Assembly (NCBI RefSeq): GCF_001083805.1
Contig: NZ_JXSK01000002.1
Span: 124,001-188,000 of the forward strand
DNA from: Photorhabdus luminescens subsp. luminescens
Lineage (GTDB): Bacteria > Pseudomonadota > Gammaproteobacteria > Enterobacterales > Enterobacteriaceae
DNA length: 64,000 nt
Reading direction: 5' to 3'
The translations under genes and the position numbers were made by a program. The first letter of the stretch is position 1; each line of letters starts with the position of its first letter. Of this stretch, positions 48,218 to 57,629 are shown piece by piece. The notes beneath the pieces were generated by a model. The model searched no databases, had not been told where the DNA came from, and saw only the letters and a program-made list of their open reading frames with translations.

Positions 48218-48464
48218 GATCTTTATTTCTATTCTGAATAAGTTTAATCATGCGAAATAGCTCTCCATCTTCTGGACGTCCATGATTCATTAGCCAGTTA
48301 AATAGATCAGGATCAGCACATTCAAGCAAGCGAATAAAAAGTCGTTTATCATCATCACTGAGCGAGTCATATTCATACTTAAAAAACGGCATAATTGAAA
48401 TATCCAGCTCACGCATTCCACGCCGACATGCCCAATGAATACGTGCTTTATTATCAATATCCAT
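48198..48464 (-). CDS. sdhE: FAD assembly factor SdhE
   Basis: An 88-aa protein that promotes covalent flavinylation of succinate dehydrogenase SdhA and FrdA. The signature RGMRELD (RGxxE) is near residue 15, and the rest follows E. coli SdhE closely ([19 protein letters not shown]). I prefer ATG 48464 over the upstream TTG at 48470; AAGGGGA lies upstream. It overlaps ygfX by 20 bp. Confidence 0.95.
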   Translation of the reverse strand: MDIDNKARIHWACRRGMRELDISIMPFFKYEYDSLSDDDKRLFIRLLECADPDLFNWLMNHGRPEDGELFRMIKLIQNRNKDRGPVEV

Positions 48465-48641
48465 GTTCAAAAAATCCCCTTTTTAATTCTCATTGTTAGT
48501 TTTAACGCTATTAGCCATTTAAGTCGCCCGGCAAACTTATGCATCATGCCAGCTAATAGCAATAATAACTACTTGCATTGTGCCTCAGCTCTTTTACCAT
48601 TATGCATCATTGGCTCAAATATCTGACTGGCAGGATGTGTC

Positions 48642-49631
48642 ATGGCTTATAAAACTCCGTTTTCTTCACAATCTCCATTGTCTTCATCAACCCTTCCGCT
48701 GACGTTAATATCTCTGGATGACTGGGGCTTGGTAACCGCAACTGGACCGGATACAGAAAAATATCTACAAGGTCAGGTTACAGCAGATATTTCCGCACTT
48801 GCAACGAATCAACATGTGCTTAGCGCTCACTGTGATGCAAAAGGCAAAATGCGGAGTAATCTGCGCCTCTTCCATCGTGGTGAAAGCCTTGCTTATATTG
48901 AGCGCCGCAGTGTGCTGGAAAACCAGCTTACAGAACTGAAAAAATATGCCGTATTCTCCAAAATGACGCTAGTTCAGGATGAAAACGCAGTATTGCTTGG
49001 TGTTGCAGGTAAAAATTGCCGCGAGGCACTGAATAATATTTTCCCAACACTACCCGATGCTGATAATGCTGTCGTTGAACATGAAACGACGACTTTGCTC
49101 CATTTTACCCTGCCATCTGAGCGTTTCATGTTGATTACCGATACAGCAACTGCTGAGCAGTTAACAGAAAAACTTCAAGCTCAGCTTAATAATAGCCAAC
49201 AGTGGTTAGCTCTGGATATTGAAGCTGGCTTCCCAGTTATTGATGCGGCAAACAGTGCGCAATTTATTCCTCAGGCAACTAACCTTCAGGCACTAGAAGG
49301 AGGAATATGTTTTAAAAAAGGGTGTTATACCGGTCAGGAAATGGTGGCCCGTGCTAAATATCGCGGAGCGAATAAACGAGCAATGTACTGGCTGGCTGGC
49401 AGTGCTGCCAAAATTCCTGTAGCCGGAGATGATTTGGAATGGCAATTAGGAGATAAGTGGCGGAGAACGGGTACCGTTTTGGCTGCCGTTAAGCTGAATG
49501 ATGATAGTGTCTGGGTACAGGTCGTCATGAATAATGATATGGAAAGCAATAGTGTATTCCGTGTCCGTGACGATGAGGGACATGCATTAACTATTCAGCC
49601 TCTGCCTTATTCTCTCGATGAAGAAAAATAA
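48642..49631 (+). CDS. ygfZ: tRNA-modifying protein YgfZ (folate-binding, Fe-S maintenance)
   Basis: A 329-aa folate-dependent protein of the GcvT-like family that supports iron-sulfur enzymes such as MiaB. The signature [17 protein letters not shown] (K-G-C-Y-x-G-Q-E) is near residue 228. The N-terminal LLDDW-like segment and [10 protein letters not shown] near 45 are typical. It is divergent from sdhE, with 177 bp between, and is followed 14 bp later by an HD-domain gene in the same direction. Confidence 0.95.
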   Translation: MAYKTPFSSQSPLSSSTLPLTLISLDDWGLVTATGPDTEKYLQGQVTADISALATNQHVLSAHCDAKGKMRSNLRLFHRGESLAYIERRSVLENQLTELKKYAVFSKMTLVQDENAVLLGVAGKNCREALNNIFPTLPDADNAVVEHETTTLLHFTLPSERFMLITDTATAEQLTEKLQAQLNNSQQWLALDIEAGFPVIDAANSAQFIPQATNLQALEGGICFKKGCYTGQEMVARAKYRGANKRAMYWLAGSAAKIPVAGDDLEWQLGDKWRRTGTVLAAVKLNDDSVWVQVVMNNDMESNSVFRVRDDEGHALTIQPLPYSLDEEK

Positions 49632-49645
49632 TTAATGAGGTTTAT

Positions 49646-50251
49646 ATGTCGTTAGCAATACCTGCCGTTGATTTTGGCCCTTTTACTGATGTCATTAGTT
49701 TTTTGATGGAATTGGATAAGCTGAAAAACGTTCAACGGCGAACTAAGTTACTGGATAACCATCGTCGGGAAAATTCAGCCGAGCATAGCTGGCATTTTGC
49801 TATCGCCGCAATGAGTTTTGCGCCCTATGTAAAAGGGGTAGATATCCAGCGGGTTATTCAAATGGCATTAATTCACGATATTGTAGAAATTGATGCGGGT
49901 GATGTGATGGTTTACGATTTAGCAGCCCGTGAAGCCATTCATGAACAGGAAATCAAAGCCGCCGATCGTCTTTTTGGTTTACTTCCCGAACCACAGAAAA
50001 ATCATTTTATGTCACTTTGGCAAGAGTATGAAGCAGCAGAAAGCCAAGACGCCCGTTTTGCTCTTACGCTGGATAGACTAATGCCGATGTTGATGAATCT
50101 GTACAATAAAGGACAAAGTTGGGTAGAAGACGGTATTCGTTTTGAGCAGGTGATTAGCCGCAATAAATTCATTGCCGATGTCTATCCTGAATTATGGCAA
50201 TATCTACTGCCACAACTGGAAATCGCACAGAAGAAAGGTTGGTTGAAATAA
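49646..50251 (+). CDS. HD-domain hydrolase, YfbR/HDDC2-type 5'-deoxynucleotidase-like
   Basis: A 201-aa HD-superfamily protein. The metal-binding residues are seen in RRENSAEHSWHFAIAA (H) near residue 49, ALIHDIVEIDAGD (H-D) near 76, and LDRLMPML (D) near 145. This order is that of YfbR- and HDDC2-like 5'-deoxynucleotidases (COG1896). It is shortly downstream of ygfZ, probably in one transcript. The substrate is not certain. Confidence 0.85.
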   Translation: MSLAIPAVDFGPFTDVISFLMELDKLKNVQRRTKLLDNHRRENSAEHSWHFAIAAMSFAPYVKGVDIQRVIQMALIHDIVEIDAGDVMVYDLAAREAIHEQEIKAADRLFGLLPEPQKNHFMSLWQEYEAAESQDARFALTLDRLMPMLMNLYNKGQSWVEDGIRFEQVISRNKFIADVYPELWQYLLPQLEIAQKKGWLK

Positions 50252-50634
50252 CTTTTTTCCGAAAATTTTAGATCATAAATTGAATGCGCTATATGAATAA
50301 TATAGCGCATAAAATAAGAATAACTTGGTTATATTGAAGCCAATTATAATATTAATAAAAGAATAATAATATTTTATAGAGCTAACTATCCCACCAAAAT
50401 AATAATCTTACAGAAAAGAAAATCATTTATATTATTTACAGCATTCTCAACATAACTTTTAAAAACTTCCACTATAATTCTTTCTGAAATAATTTTTAGT
50501 ATCTCCAAAGTTATAAATTGGTTTAATTTCAAGAAAATTATTTTTTCATCATAAAATCTCAAACATGTAAACTACATACTTTTATGAATTACCTTCATAA
50601 AAGCAACACAAAAATATTCTGATATACAATATGA
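50252..50634. other. AT-rich convergent intergenic region with two perfect hairpins
   Basis: No gene. tgcgctatat-gaata-atatagcgca (50285-50309) lies 33 bp after the HD gene and cttttatgaa-ttacc-ttcataaaag (50579-50603) 32 bp after the convergent alaX-type gene. Both are likely transcript ends, although T-runs are poor. Confidence 0.65.
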
Positions 50635-51264
50635 TTAAACTTTGTAGTTAACTGTCAGTTTCCCCTTTTTATTTTTCACTTTTTCAATGACTATATTTTT
50701 AATCTCATCCAGATAATTAACATGTGTACCACCGCATGCATAAGGCGGTAATGTTCCAAAACTCACTTCTCTAAGCCCGCATTTATTCATTGAAACTCTA
50801 CAGGCTAAATTTTCTGTTATGAGCTGACTACATAATTCACTAATAGATTCAAGGGTGAGTTCTTGAGCTTGTTCTGTTGGAGAAAACGTGACTTTAGCCT
50901 CCCCAGGCCAATGATGAGCTTTTATAGGAATCCATCCTTCTTTTTCCAGAATATGTCCGATAATATGACCAGCAGAATGATAACGTGAATGTAGTATCCT
51001 GGCATCTTCATCAATTCGAGCTATCGCTTTTCCTGGTGGAAGATAGCCATTTGTCAGATGTATGATCTCATCATTTTCCATAATGGTATGAATCACACAA
51101 ACATTATCCAGCCAACCGGTGTCAGAAGGTTGACCTCCTCCTTGTGGATGAAAGGGGGTTACATCAAGCGAAACTGCATAAGTTTGCTCATCACGGGCGA
51201 TACACTTCAAAACCTGAACTTCCACGACGGAAGCAGAACTATTGAAATAGAGTTGAACTGTCAT
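50635..51264 (-). CDS. AlaX-type alanyl-tRNA editing protein
   Basis: A 209-aa free-standing homologue of the AlaRS/ThrRS editing domain, which hydrolyses mischarged Ser- or Gly-tRNA-Ala. It has an N-terminal part with DVTPFHPQGGGQPSDTGWL, then the zinc motif HSAGH (H-x3-H) near residue 98 and CGGTHVN (C-x3-H) near 180. GGAG precedes the ATG. Short type (AlaX-M-like). It is divergent from a LysR gene, which may regulate it. Confidence 0.9.
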   Translation of the reverse strand: MTVQLYFNSSASVVEVQVLKCIARDEQTYAVSLDVTPFHPQGGGQPSDTGWLDNVCVIHTIMENDEIIHLTNGYLPPGKAIARIDEDARILHSRYHSAGHIIGHILEKEGWIPIKAHHWPGEAKVTFSPTEQAQELTLESISELCSQLITENLACRVSMNKCGLREVSFGTLPPYACGGTHVNYLDEIKNIVIEKVKNKKGKLTVNYKV

Positions 51265-51351
51265 ATTTACTTACTCCAATTGATATTTTTTATATTATAT
51301 TAACGCTATTAAGAACAATAAATCCCCTTGCCAACAAAGGACTTTTTCCTC

Positions 51352-52284
51352 GTGAGCACAAATAAAACGCTATCATTGATGAGCGAAATGGCCATATTTG
51401 TAAAGGTAGTTGATGCAGGAAGCTTTACCGATGCTGCACGGCAATTAGGCGCCACGCCATCTGCCATAAGTCGTTCTGTCACCCGACTTGAAAAAGCTCT
51501 AGGAGTCAGGCTTTTGCAGAGAACAACACGCAAGGTTAAATTATGTGAAAACCAACGTGAAATTTACGAAAAATGCTGTGAAATGTTCAATGCGGCACAA
51601 GCAGTTATGGAAACTTCAGCTAGATCCAGCGAAGTACCACAAGGATTAATTCGGATAAGTATTCCGAAAGCTGTCGGTCACTTTATTGTACACCCACATA
51701 TACCTGAATTTTTAAATCGTTATCCTAAAATAGATATCCAGCTACTGCTTGAAGATCGCACAATTGACCTGATTGACGACCAAATTGACTTAGCTATTAG
51801 AATTACAGACCAACCGTCACCGGGTCTAATGGGGAGATGTTTAATGAATATAAATCATATGATTTGCGCTACTCCTAAATATCTCAAAACACACGGCACA
51901 CCGGTACTTCCAAATGATCTGAAAAATCATAACTGTATTTATCTTGGTGAAGAGCCAAATGATTCATTATGGCGATTTCGCAAAAATAACAAGATTATGA
52001 AAATAAAAGTATATGGCCGCTATTCTGCTAATCATACCGGAGTGAGACTTGATGCTATATTAAGAAATATAGGAATAGGAAGTCTTCCTTACTTTGTTGC
52101 ACGTCCTCTATTGGAAGAAGGTAAACTTGTACAAGTTCTACCTGACTGGATATTTAAAACTAACTATTGCGGTGAAGCCTGGATACTTTATACACCAACA
52201 CGGTTTTTACCTGCAAAAATACGTGTTTTTATTGAATATCTTGCAAAGAAATTAAATGAAAATAAAGATCGACTTTCCCAATAA
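51352..52284 (+). CDS. LysR-family transcriptional regulator
   Basis: A regulator of about 310 aa. The N-terminal HTH reads AIFVKVVDAGSFTDAARQLGATPSAISRSVTRLEKALGVRLLQRTTRKV, followed by a PBP2 effector domain (ISIPKAVGHFIVHPHIPEFLNRYP, LAIRITDQ, GIGSLPYFVARPLLEEGKLV) similar to the CrgA/DmlR-type subgroup. I chose GTG 51352, since AAAGGA lies upstream, over TTG 51328 and ATG 51379. The 87-bp gap to the divergent alaX-type gene makes mutual control likely. The effector is unknown. Confidence 0.88.
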   Translation: MSTNKTLSLMSEMAIFVKVVDAGSFTDAARQLGATPSAISRSVTRLEKALGVRLLQRTTRKVKLCENQREIYEKCCEMFNAAQAVMETSARSSEVPQGLIRISIPKAVGHFIVHPHIPEFLNRYPKIDIQLLLEDRTIDLIDDQIDLAIRITDQPSPGLMGRCLMNINHMICATPKYLKTHGTPVLPNDLKNHNCIYLGEEPNDSLWRFRKNNKIMKIKVYGRYSANHTGVRLDAILRNIGIGSLPYFVARPLLEEGKLVQVLPDWIFKTNYCGEAWILYTPTRFLPAKIRVFIEYLAKKLNENKDRLSQ

Positions 52285-52702
52285 TTAATTTATACATGTT
52301 TTCTTCCATTAATTGAAGAAAATATCTTTGTGATACATTGCTATTTTTTAATTATAATTAATCAATTATTCAACTTAAAAATTATCCAGTCATATATTAT
52401 CATTATAAATATAAGCACCAAAATAATTCAAGTTATTGGTTTAACTCCCAAATCAAACCAATATAAATCATGCAAAGATCGTGAATAACATTTATATTGC
52501 ACAATAATAAAAATATATTATTACCAATAAATCATTAATTTAATTAAATCAATGACAAAAATTTTTAAATAAATATGATGAAATCATTGTCATTCATTCT
52601 ATTTATTATATTCCTTTAGCACTTTAGAAGTATAAGTATACTGTGAAATGAGATGTTATTTTCAGGATATTTAATAACTGCGGATAACCACTCAAAACAA
52701 TA
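52285..52702. other. AT-rich intergenic region
   Basis: Nothing gene-like seen between the LysR gene and the terminator of the pap operon. Very AT-rich with no clear repeat. Confidence 0.6.
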
Positions 52703-52726
52703 GTGCAGCCATTGAAATGGCTGCAC
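52703..52726 (-). terminator. Terminator of the pap operon
   Basis: GTGCAGCCATT-tca-AATGGCTGCAC forms a strong stem; on the minus strand it is followed by TATTGTTTTG. It lies 10 bp after the exporter's stop. Confidence 0.7.
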
Positions 52727-52735
52727 GTCAAATTA

Positions 52736-54268
52736 TCAATACTCAAGCGCCTGTTCTTTCTGCGGAGCTTTCAGCAAACGCCAGGCAAGCAATACCACTC
52801 CTGCGGTTAATATTGCCGTCATCCAGCTCATCATATGAATAGCGCTGGTGAATGATTCCGATGCCGCTGCCATCAGTTTCTGCCCTTCTGATTCAGCTAA
52901 TGAGTTCGCAACAACGTAAGCTCCTGCTAACGTCTCTAAAGCCAATCCAGCCTGTTCCTGAGAGACCTCATTCGGCAATTGTAAGGTTATACGATAGAAG
53001 GCGGTGACCAATCCCCCCAAAATCGTCGTACCAAGTACAACCCCCACTTCATAAGCCGTTTCGCTTATTGATGATGCCGCTCCTGCTTTAGAGGAGGGTA
53101 CTGATGAAAGCACCAAATCATTAGACACCGAAGCAATGGCTCCCACACTAATATCTAATAATGCGAAAGCAACAATTAGAGTGACTAAATCACTACCAAT
53201 ACTCGCGACCAGAAGAAATGAAATACCTGCAATACTCAGCAAAATTGGCACCAGATAATGAGCCGGCACCCGTTGAGCAATGGGTACTATCGCCATACCC
53301 ATCACAATTGCCATAATTTGTCCGGGAACCAGTGCCAGGCTAGCCAAAATCGGCTCCATACCGAGTACGATTTGCAAAACCTGTGTGGCAAAAAAGACAA
53401 AACCCACCAGCAATGCCAAACTCAGTAAGTTAACAATAACCGAACCGGTAAACATACCATTACGGAACAGGGAAAGATCCATTAACGGCACAGGCAGACG
53501 CTGTTGTCGGCGAACAAATAGCACACCAGCAATAAGACCAACCGACAGTTCGAGTATGACACTTATTTCAAACCCATCACTGGCAAGGTGTTTAATCGCG
53601 TAAACAATACCCCCCATAGCGATGATCGATAATAGAACGCTATACACATCGATAATGCCGGTCTGCTTTTTATCGGACTCAGGCAATAACATTGGTCCGA
53701 AGATCAGCAATGGTACTAATACCGGTACTGCCAATAGGAAAATTGAACTCCAATCGAAGAACTGCAATAACACACCACCGACTACGGGACCTAAAGCCGA
53801 ACCGATAGTTAATGTCGTCGCCCAAATAGCGACAGCCACTCGACGCTGTTCACGATCCTCAAAAAGAGTGCTGATCAACGCCAAAGTTGAAGGCATCAGC
53901 ATCGCACCAAAAAATCCAAGTGCGGCTCGTCCTATAATCAATTGTTCAGGTGAAGTTGACAGTGCGGTGAACACCGAAATAACAGTGAATCCCAAAGATC
54001 CAAATAACAGTAATGAACGATGGCCAACACGATCGCCGATACTCCCCATTGATACCAACAAACCAGCCAATACCAATGAATAAGCATCAATTATCCATAA
54101 TTGCTGGCTTGCACTGGGCCCCAGAGCTTCCGCAATTTTTGGTAAAGCAAAGCTTAAGATCGTATTGTCCACCGTCACCAACAATACTGGTAACATCAAT
54201 ATCAGCAATCCCAGCCAATTTCTGAGTCCTGCCCGCCCGTTAGCCTCAGCAACTCTATTTAACGACAT
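52736..54268 (-). CDS. DHA2-family (14-TM) MFS drug exporter
   Basis: A 510-aa major facilitator of the DHA2 family, like SmvA/QacA. Motif A is GSIGDRVGHRSLLLFGS near residue 76, motif D-like VTVDNTILSFALPKI near 32, and motif C GSALGPVVGGVL near 157. Alternating hydrophobic segments number about fourteen. GGAG precedes the ATG by 8 nt. It is the last gene of the pap operon, 21 bp after papC, and should export the aminophenylalanine-derived product or protect against it. Confidence 0.93.
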   Translation of the reverse strand: MSLNRVAEANGRAGLRNWLGLLILMLPVLLVTVDNTILSFALPKIAEALGPSASQQLWIIDAYSLVLAGLLVSMGSIGDRVGHRSLLLFGSLGFTVISVFTALSTSPEQLIIGRAALGFFGAMLMPSTLALISTLFEDREQRRVAVAIWATTLTIGSALGPVVGGVLLQFFDWSSIFLLAVPVLVPLLIFGPMLLPESDKKQTGIIDVYSVLLSIIAMGGIVYAIKHLASDGFEISVILELSVGLIAGVLFVRRQQRLPVPLMDLSLFRNGMFTGSVIVNLLSLALLVGFVFFATQVLQIVLGMEPILASLALVPGQIMAIVMGMAIVPIAQRVPAHYLVPILLSIAGISFLLVASIGSDLVTLIVAFALLDISVGAIASVSNDLVLSSVPSSKAGAASSISETAYEVGVVLGTTILGGLVTAFYRITLQLPNEVSQEQAGLALETLAGAYVVANSLAESEGQKLMAAASESFTSAIHMMSWMTAILTAGVVLLAWRLLKAPQKEQALEY

Positions 54269-54289
54269 CCCCTCAACTCCTTTCCTATA

Positions 54290-55177
54290 TTATTCAAGCG
54301 TTGAAAAAATATGCTGGCAATCAGCAGCACTGATATCGAGCTGTTCCCCCAGTTGTTGCGCAATATCTCTGAGGTTATTGCCAAATTCAGTTTGATCGCC
54401 AGCCTGTACTATCGAATCTAACTGTTGTATGGCATGCAGCAACCCCTGACGAGATTCGGCAGCCATCGGATTTTCATATTGAACGTCCCAGTACACTTCT
54501 ATTGGATTGCGTAAAATCCTTGATAATAACGCCAGCATTGTACGCATGGGCGGTGGCGCAATAGTTGCCAAAGTACGAATATCTAACGGACTTTTCGCCA
54601 GCACTAAGCCAAAAATCAGTATCGCGGCATGAGGCAAAGCCTGACAAAGCGCCATAACCTGATCATGTTCCTCTGGCGTCATTCTGCTGATACGCATATC
54701 GGCCTGCATCAATACCCGCTCAATCCAATGTTCACTAACATGACAGTTATCGAGAATGACTGCAACCGGCCTTTTTTGCTCCGGCAAAGATGGCGAGAAC
54801 ATCGGGTTAACACCAATGAAAGGCTGCCCAGGGGCGGCAGCTCTTAACGCAGAATAAAAAGGGGCCTGAACTGAACAGGTTGACACGATCTGTACATCAT
54901 CGCCAATAGCAGACAACACCCAAGGCAACGCTTGTATGGCAACCGCTTCCGGTAAGGCAAAGACTACCGCCTTTGCCCCACTAAAAACCTCGCCAGCATC
55001 AGCAACCGGATTTAAGATATCAATCTGATCGTAATGAGAATGATAGCAATGAGAACGCATTCCCTGCGTTCGTTTATCAACACTGCAAGCCATGTGACCA
55101 CAGCGAGTAAAAAGGCGCGCCAATAAAGAACCAATAGCACCTTCTCCACCAAGAATGACCACTTTATGGTTATTCAC
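54290..55177 (-). CDS. papC: PapC: 4-amino-4-deoxyprephenate dehydrogenase
   Basis: A 295-aa TyrA-like NAD-dependent dehydrogenase. It has an N-terminal Rossmann motif VVILGGEGAIGSLLARLF and FALPEAVAIQALPWV. The C-terminal helical part includes IGVNPMFSPS and EEHDQVMALCQALPHAAIL, as in TyrA/PapC. It should oxidatively decarboxylate 4-amino-4-deoxyprephenate to 4-aminophenylpyruvate. I chose GTG 55177 because GGAGGAA sits 4 nt upstream, inside the end of papA, giving an 8-bp overlap; the longer frame only shadows papA. No separate chorismate mutase domain is fused. Confidence 0.92.
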   Translation of the reverse strand: MNNHKVVILGGEGAIGSLLARLFTRCGHMACSVDKRTQGMRSHCYHSHYDQIDILNPVADAGEVFSGAKAVVFALPEAVAIQALPWVLSAIGDDVQIVSTCSVQAPFYSALRAAAPGQPFIGVNPMFSPSLPEQKRPVAVILDNCHVSEHWIERVLMQADMRISRMTPEEHDQVMALCQALPHAAILIFGLVLAKSPLDIRTLATIAPPPMRTMLALLSRILRNPIEVYWDVQYENPMAAESRQGLLHAIQQLDSIVQAGDQTEFGNNLRDIAQQLGEQLDISAADCQHIFSTLE

Positions 55178-57245
55178 ACACTTCCTCCGCCATATGGCTA
55201 AAGCTGAAATAGGGCACACTCGCTTTGACCAATATCTCTTCAAATTCGCCATAAGGATCGGAATGAGCGACAATTGCGCCTCCGATGCCGAATTCAGCAC
55301 ATTCTTGATGTAATACAGCCGTGCGTATCACAATACTTAATTCCACTTCACCACTGAAAGATAACCATCCAAGCGCACCGGAGTAAACACCGCGAGCCGA
55401 TGACTCTAAAGCATCAATAATCTCCATCGTGCGCTTCTTCGGCGCTCCGGTCATTGATCCTCCTGGAAAACATGCCCGGATAGCCTCCATTGATGACGTT
55501 TCTTCGCATAATTCACCGCGTATGGTCGAAACCAATTGATGTACGGAAGAAAAACTCTCAACCTTAAATAATTCAGGTACATGCACACTGCCTGGACGAC
55601 ATACCTGATTAAGATCATGACGCACTAAGTCCACGATCATCAGATTTTCTGCTCTATCCTTAGTGGATTGATTCAATTCCATCTGCAAGCGCTGATCATC
55701 TGCTGCCGTTTTTCCCCGTGGCCGGGTTCCTTTAATCGGTCTGGATTCAATATTTCTGGTCTCATCAATATGTAAAAACGTTTCTGGCGATGCGCTCAGT
55801 ACAGAAAAATCCCCACATGCCAGATAGGCGCCATAAGGTACAGGACTGGCATGACGCATACGCCGATAAGCATCCAACGGATGTCCTGAATAAGCCATTT
55901 TTGCCCTATTCGTCAGACAGATTTCACAAGATTCGCCATCTGTGATGTATTGAAGTGATTTATGGATTCCATCTATATACTTCTGAGCGCCATATTCCAG
56001 GCAAATTTTGTTTTGATCAACAGCGCCAGGAATAAAGTCAGGTATCACTTCATCGGTATTTTTTGCCATTGCCACAGAAGGCTCCGGCGGCCAATTTTGT
56101 GGCTGTCCTATTGGCGAGATAAGACACTCATAAAGCTTATTCTGTTGGTGATCAAATACAAAAAAATGCGGAGTAAATATTAAGCTGGCATCAGGATGTT
56201 CTGAATGATATTTTTTGCTGCCAATTGTCAACGCCTTTAATTCATATCCTAAATAACCAACAAAGCCGCCTTTAAATACAAATGGCATTGATTTTGGCGT
56301 CGAAATTTCCACCATATCAAGCAACTCAGACATCAACGAGAAAAAATCTCCCTGAACAATCTTCTCGCCATCAGGGCCAGTCAACCGCAAACTCTCAGTC
56401 TGTACACGGTATTCAAGTCTGACAGCGCCCTGTTCATTACCGCTTCCCATCATTGAGAAGCGGGTATTAGGTCTATCGGAATTTTCACTATCAAGCCAGA
56501 AAGCGTGTGTATCGTTGCCATAACGTTGAATAAACAAGGATTCAGGATCGACTATCTCCTCACATTCACGATAATTCAGCTTGAGATATTGTCTTCCGCC
56601 TACCGCAAGATAGGCTTCATTGACATCAGTGCATATATTCTGGGCGGCAACTTCCTGTTTGTTATTCTCTTTATACATCTCCGCTATACGCACGAAATTA
56701 CTGAGTAGCTCACGCCCATATTCAGAATCAATCGATTCAGGATGAAATTGAACCCCCCAGATCGGCCTTTCGGTGTGCTCAATCGCCATGATTAAGCCAT
56801 CATCAGTCCAGGCAGTACATTTTAGATTGTCAGGCAGCCGGGTACATATCAATGAGTGATATCTGACCACTTCAAACTGCTCAGGCAAACCGAGGAATAA
56901 TCCTTCTCCGGTGTTCCTGATGCGACTGCGATAACCATGTACCGGATTGGGGGCATGTTCTACAAAGCCGCCAAATGCCAGGCTAATTCCCTGATGACCG
57001 AGACAAATCCCCAACAGTGGAACTTTGGCACGTGCAATAACTTCAGCACAGACGCCAAAATCACTGCTTTCAGCCGGATGCCCTGGCCCCGGAGAAAGCA
57101 CTACCGCATCATACTCGTCTATCGCTAACTCTTCATAAGTCAAAGAATTGGTGACTACGGACGGCACACTGCCCGTCACTTCATACAGATATTGAGCAAT
57201 GTTTTGCGTAAAAGAATCATAATTATCAATGAGCAGTATTTTCAT
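55170..57245 (-). CDS. papA: PapA: fused aminodeoxychorismate synthase (PabA-PabB type)
   Basis: A 691-aa fusion. The N-terminal glutamine amidotransferase (1-190) has GICLGHQGI (nucleophile Cys near 80) and HPESIDSEYG. The C-terminal chorismate-binding half (about 220-685) has ESRPIKGTRPRG near 515 and GGSMTGAPKKRTMEIIDALE near 600. The lysine in PIKGT marks aminodeoxychorismate rather than anthranilate synthases (which have PIAGT). It makes 4-amino-4-deoxychorismate from chorismate and glutamine. It begins immediately after papB (TAA-ATG) and sits with papB and papC, so the product goes to 4-aminophenylalanine rather than folate; no lyase (pabC) is present. Confidence 0.94.
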   Translation of the reverse strand: MKILLIDNYDSFTQNIAQYLYEVTGSVPSVVTNSLTYEELAIDEYDAVVLSPGPGHPAESSDFGVCAEVIARAKVPLLGICLGHQGISLAFGGFVEHAPNPVHGYRSRIRNTGEGLFLGLPEQFEVVRYHSLICTRLPDNLKCTAWTDDGLIMAIEHTERPIWGVQFHPESIDSEYGRELLSNFVRIAEMYKENNKQEVAAQNICTDVNEAYLAVGGRQYLKLNYRECEEIVDPESLFIQRYGNDTHAFWLDSENSDRPNTRFSMMGSGNEQGAVRLEYRVQTESLRLTGPDGEKIVQGDFFSLMSELLDMVEISTPKSMPFVFKGGFVGYLGYELKALTIGSKKYHSEHPDASLIFTPHFFVFDHQQNKLYECLISPIGQPQNWPPEPSVAMAKNTDEVIPDFIPGAVDQNKICLEYGAQKYIDGIHKSLQYITDGESCEICLTNRAKMAYSGHPLDAYRRMRHASPVPYGAYLACGDFSVLSASPETFLHIDETRNIESRPIKGTRPRGKTAADDQRLQMELNQSTKDRAENLMIVDLVRHDLNQVCRPGSVHVPELFKVESFSSVHQLVSTIRGELCEETSSMEAIRACFPGGSMTGAPKKRTMEIIDALESSARGVYSGALGWLSFSGEVELSIVIRTAVLHQECAEFGIGGAIVAHSDPYGEFEEILVKASVPYFSFSHMAEEVCE

Positions 57246-57569
57246 TTATTTTTTTACTTTCTCGTTTAACAACTGATCAATCAATTCTTCTTCCCGACAG
57301 CAAGTTTCTTCGATTACCAGTTGAAATATTGATTCAGTATATTCAGGCCGTAACCCAAAATCTGTTGATTTATCCCGCAACATATCCAATAACGAGGTAA
57401 TACGTTGTGGCTGCATCATCGGAATATCCTGTTCCGCTTTTATCTCAGCGATTTTCATGCAGACTTTCATTCGTTCTGAAAGAAGCGCCAGAATCTGCAT
57501 ATTAATAACATCCAGAGATTCCCTGTAAGGTTGTAATATGTCCTGCTTATTTATTATTGATTGAGTCAT
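57246..57569 (-). CDS. papB: PapB: chorismate-mutase-type enzyme (4-amino-4-deoxychorismate mutase)
   Basis: A 107-aa AroQ-type helical chorismate mutase domain standing alone: RESLDVINMQILALLSERMKVCMKIAEIKAEQ near residues 15-48, and a helix ending with IFQLVIEETC. In this operon it should rearrange 4-amino-4-deoxychorismate to 4-amino-4-deoxyprephenate, as PapB/CmlD do. Its stop codon abuts the papA start. Confidence 0.9.
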   Translation of the reverse strand: MTQSIINKQDILQPYRESLDVINMQILALLSERMKVCMKIAEIKAEQDIPMMQPQRITSLLDMLRDKSTDFGLRPEYTESIFQLVIEETCCREEELIDQLLNEKVKK

Positions 57570-57629
57570 ATATTGATCTTCGTCACTGATTCATTTCGAT
57601 GATCTTCTTTATCGATAAATTGGCGTCAA

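Noticed and set aside
55170-57245. Anthranilate or isochorismate synthase
   Set aside because: The PIKGT lysine and the adjacent papB/papC genes indicate aminodeoxychorismate synthase.
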